From Actinophytocola sp963729115 (GTDB taxonomy: Bacteria > Actinomycetota > Actinomycetes > Mycobacteriales > Pseudonocardiaceae), in contig CAVSMR010000025.1 of the NCBI GenBank assembly GCA_963729115.1, positions 248,001 through 312,000 of the forward strand: 64,000 bases of DNA. The letters run 5' to 3'. Shown here piece by piece: positions 61,936 through 64,000 of this stretch. Under the pieces are notes generated by a model. It searched no databases, was not told the origin of the DNA, and was given only the letters and a program-made list of their open reading frames with translations. Both the position numbers and the translations under genes were made by a program. Within the stretch, counting starts at the first letter, position 1; the number at the start of each line of letters is the position of its first letter.

Positions 61936-62691
61936 GTGCTCGACGTCGAGAACGTCACGGTGCGGTTCGACGGTCTCGTCGCGTTGCGCGACGTCGGCCT
62001 GACCGTCGAGCCCGGCACCGTGCTCGGCGTGATCGGCCCCAACGGCGCCGGGAAGACGACGCTGTTCAACGCCGTGTGCGGGTTCGTCCGCCCGCAGGCC
62101 GGCACGATCCGGTGGCGCGGCGAGCCGCTGCGCGAGCACGCGCCACACGCGCTGGCCGGCCTCGGCATCGCCCGCACCCTGCAGGGGCTCGGCCTGTTCG
62201 GCGGGCTGAGCGTGCTGGAGAACGTGCTCGTCGGCGCCGGCCCGCTGGCCCGGTCCGGTCCGCTGGCCACGCTGCTCGGCTCGCGCCGCGCCGCCCGGGA
62301 CGAGGCCGCGCTGCGCTCGCGGGCCATGGCCACCCTGACCGAGCTGGGCATCGCCCACACGCACGCCGCGATGCCCGGCTCCCTTCCCTACGGCACCCGC
62401 AAGCGGGTCGCGCTCGCCCGCGCGCTGGTGTCGCGGCCGCGGTTGCTGCTGCTGGACGAGCCGGCGAGCGGGCTGGCGGCCGAGGAGATCGACGAGCTCG
62501 GCGCGCGCATCCGCTCGTTCGCGGGCGGCGAGGCGGCGGTCGTCGTGGTGGAGCACAACGTGGACCTGGTCATGCGGGTCTGCGACCGGATCGTGGTGCT
62601 GGACTTCGGCTCGGTGATCGCGACCGGCACGCCCGCGCAGGTCCGGTCGGACCCGAAGGTCGTCGAGGCCTATCTCGGGATGGCGGCGTAG
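61936..62691 (+). CDS. livG: Branched-chain-type ABC transporter ATPase LivG
   Basis: The 251-residue ATPase has Walker A GPNGAGKTTLF, a signature LPYGTRKRVALARALV of the LivG form, Walker B LLLLDEPASGL and the H-loop His in VVVEHNVDLVM. GTG 61936 is preferred over ATG 61930 because TAGGAG would touch the ATG. It forms a coupled operon with LivF (2 nt) and LivH. Ligands of this family include branched-chain amino acids, urea and short acids. Confidence 0.9.
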   Translation: MLDVENVTVRFDGLVALRDVGLTVEPGTVLGVIGPNGAGKTTLFNAVCGFVRPQAGTIRWRGEPLREHAPHALAGLGIARTLQGLGLFGGLSVLENVLVGAGPLARSGPLATLLGSRRAARDEAALRSRAMATLTELGIAHTHAAMPGSLPYGTRKRVALARALVSRPRLLLLDEPASGLAAEEIDELGARIRSFAGGEAAVVVVEHNVDLVMRVCDRIVVLDFGSVIATGTPAQVRSDPKVVEAYLGMAA

Positions 62692-62693
62692 CC

Positions 62694-63398
62694 GTGCTGG
62701 AACTGTCCACTGTGACCACTTCGTACGGGCCGGTGCGCGCGCTGTCCGAAGTAGACATGACGGCCGCGGCGGGCACGCTCACGGCCGTGCTCGGCGCGAA
62801 CGGGGCCGGGAAGACGACGCTGCTGCGGACGATCAGCGGGCTGGTGCGCCCGTCGGCGGGGTCGGTGCGCTTCGACGGGCGCGACATCACCGGGCTCGCG
62901 CCGGACCGGATCGCCCGGCTCGGGCTCGGGCACGTGCCCGAGCACGGCGGCGTGATCACCGAGCTGACCGTGCGGGAGAACCTGCGGCTCGGCGGCCTGT
63001 GGCGGCGGGCGTCGTCGTTCGACCTCGTGCTGTCGCTGTTCCCGGCGCTGGAGCCGCGGCTGGGCGCGCAGGCGAGCACGCTGTCCGGCGGGGAGCGGCA
63101 GATGCTCGCCATCGGCCGGGCGCTGATGGGCCGGCCGCGGTTGCTGCTGCTGGACGAGCCGTCGCTGGGCCTGGCGCCGATGGTGACCGCGGCGATCCTG
63201 CGGGTGCTGCACGACCTGCGGGCGCAGAGCGGGCTGACCGTGCTGCTGGTGGAACAGAACGCGCGCAGCGCGCTGTCGATCGCCGAGCACGCGTACGTGC
63301 TGACGCTGGGCCGGGTGACCTCGTCGGGCCCGGCCGCGTCGATGCTCACCGACGACCTGCAGGAGGCCTACCTGGGCCGGGCCGAGGAGACGCGGTGA
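62694..63398 (+). CDS. livF: Branched-chain-type ABC transporter ATPase LivF
   Basis: The 234-residue ATPase has Walker A GANGAGKTTLLRTI, signature STLSGGERQMLAIGRALM, Walker B LLLLDEPSLGL and H-loop region VLLVEQNARSAL, the LivF pattern. It begins at GTG 62694, 2 nt after LivG, and overlaps the LivH start (GTGA). It works as heterodimer with LivG. Confidence 0.92.
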   Translation: MLELSTVTTSYGPVRALSEVDMTAAAGTLTAVLGANGAGKTTLLRTISGLVRPSAGSVRFDGRDITGLAPDRIARLGLGHVPEHGGVITELTVRENLRLGGLWRRASSFDLVLSLFPALEPRLGAQASTLSGGERQMLAIGRALMGRPRLLLLDEPSLGLAPMVTAAILRVLHDLRAQSGLTVLLVEQNARSALSIAEHAYVLTLGRVTSSGPAASMLTDDLQEAYLGRAEETR

Positions 63399-64000
63399 AC
63401 CAGCTCTGGACGCTGACCGTCGGCGGGATCGCGAGCGGGGCGGTGTACGCGGCGCTCGGGCTCTCGCTCGTGATCATCTTCCGGGCCACCCGGGTGGTCA
63501 ACTTCGCGCAGCCGGCGCTCGCCCTGCTGTCGACGTACCTCGCGTTCACCGTCAACCAGGCCACCGGGACCTACTGGCTCGGGTTCGCCGTCGCGATCGT
63601 CGCCGGCGGGGTGCTCGGGGCACTCGCCGACCGGCTGCTCGTCCGGCCCGCCCGCGAGCACGGCGAGCTCGGCTCGGTCATCGTCACGCTCGGGCTGCTC
63701 CTGGTCTGCCAGGCGGTCGCGGGCATGCTCTGGACCAGCGAGCCGCGCTCGTTCGGCTACGCGTTCGACTTCCGCGGGCTGTTCTCGCCGGCCAGCGTGT
63801 TCGCCGTGCTCGTCGTGCTGGCCACCGCGGCCGGGGTGCTCGCGCTGTTCAAGTTCACCGCGCTGGGACTGCGGATGCGCGCGGCCGCCTTCGCGTCCGA
63901 GGCGGCGAGCCTCGTCGGCGTGCGGGTCGGGCTGATGGTCACCGCCGGCGCGACGCTCGCCGCCGCGGTCGGGGCGCTCGCCGGGCTGCTCGCCGTGCCC
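63395..64000 (+). CDS. livH: LivH-type permease, cut by window end
   Basis: The frame opens at GTG 63395 and is still open at the window end (202 codons). The protein starts MNQLWTLTVGGIASGAVYAA, followed by VIIFRATRVVNFAQPALALL (the LivH GLxLIYR-VVNFAQ motif) and at least five membrane helices. It is the inner-membrane channel for the LivGF ATPases. A LivM and a substrate-binding protein would be expected beyond the window; the orphan binding protein at 51823 is of a different type. Confidence 0.9.
   Translation, partial: MNQLWTLTVGGIASGAVYAALGLSLVIIFRATRVVNFAQPALALLSTYLAFTVNQATGTYWLGFAVAIVAGGVLGALADRLLVRPAREHGELGSVIVTLGLLLVCQAVAGMLWTSEPRSFGYAFDFRGLFSPASVFAVLVVLATAAGVLALFKFTALGLRMRAAAFASEAASLVGVRVGLMVTAGATLAAAVGALAGLLAVP

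Noticed and set aside
62388..62450. Degenerate signature motif in LivG as sign of an inactive ATPase
   Set aside because: LPYGxxxR-type signatures are normal for LivG subunits; Walker A, Walker B and H-loop are intact.

Overview
The window is very GC-rich DNA with GTG starts, ATGA/GTGA gene overlaps, rare TTA codons, a mycothiol-type enzyme and SARP/AfsR regulators. This points to an antibiotic-producing actinomycete, most likely a member of the Pseudonocardiales (Amycolatopsis-like). The genus is an inference. No rRNA, tRNA, CRISPR array or insertion sequence was recognised.

Left flank (1-14.9 kb). A sensor kinase cut by the window edge and its NarL-type regulator are followed by a lipoprotein, a VOC protein, a divergent pair of erythromycin-esterase-like protein and tandem-HTH MerR regulator, a class II amidotransferase, a coupled glycan pair (GlgX debranching enzyme plus a large MGH1/GH63-like glycosidase), a secreted EEP-family phosphodiesterase, a fasciclin lipoprotein, a receiver-only regulator and small membrane or hypothetical genes.

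Centre (about 14.9-48.9 kb): a biosynthetic locus built round an enediyne-type iterative polyketide synthase (PKSE, 39408-45233) with its hot-dog thioesterase. It contains: (i) a nucleotide-sugar block (UDP-glucose dehydrogenase, UDP-glucuronate decarboxylase-like SDR, C-methyltransferase, aminotransferase), which is the enzyme set expected for a 4-amino-C-methyl-pentose such as the madurosamine of maduropeptin; (ii) a membrane-protein pair with an HxlR/SCP2 regulator; (iii) an AfsR-like regulator, a small secreted peptide, an ornithine-cyclodeaminase-like protein, an Asn-Gly-His repeat protein and a mini-HTH; (iv) two SARPs and an AraC regulator; (v) a tightly overlapping oxidoreductase operon (DUF5987-like protein, GMC oxidoreductase, two unknowns, FAD oxidoreductase, AhpD-like); (vi) a DUF1702 protein with a membrane protein; (vii) PKSE, thioesterase, flavin reductase, SDR and acyl-CoA carboxylase beta subunit as one coupled operon. 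No UnbV, UnbU, P450, glycosyltransferase, exporter or self-resistance gene is seen, so the locus is an incomplete, split or non-canonical enediyne-type cluster.

Right flank (48.9-64 kb). This holds a mycothiol-dependent-isomerase-like protein, a TetR gene facing a small gene across overlapping promoters, a NUDIX hydrolase, an orphan solute-binding lipoprotein, a flavin monooxygenase, OsmC, a SnoaL-like protein, an aldo/keto reductase, a frameshifted excalibur-domain gene, and a TetR / acyl-CoA ligase / LAL regulator group next to a branched-chain-type ABC transporter (LivG, LivF, LivH cut by the window end).

Regulatory logic read from the sequence: several cluster regulators carry TTA codons (bldA control), the AfsR-like gene has a perfect Crp-type palindrome upstream, and heptamer repeats at 11-bp period, the usual layout of SARP sites, sit between the secreted peptide and the ornithine-cyclodeaminase-like gene. 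Family assignments rest on motifs read by eye; no database search was run.
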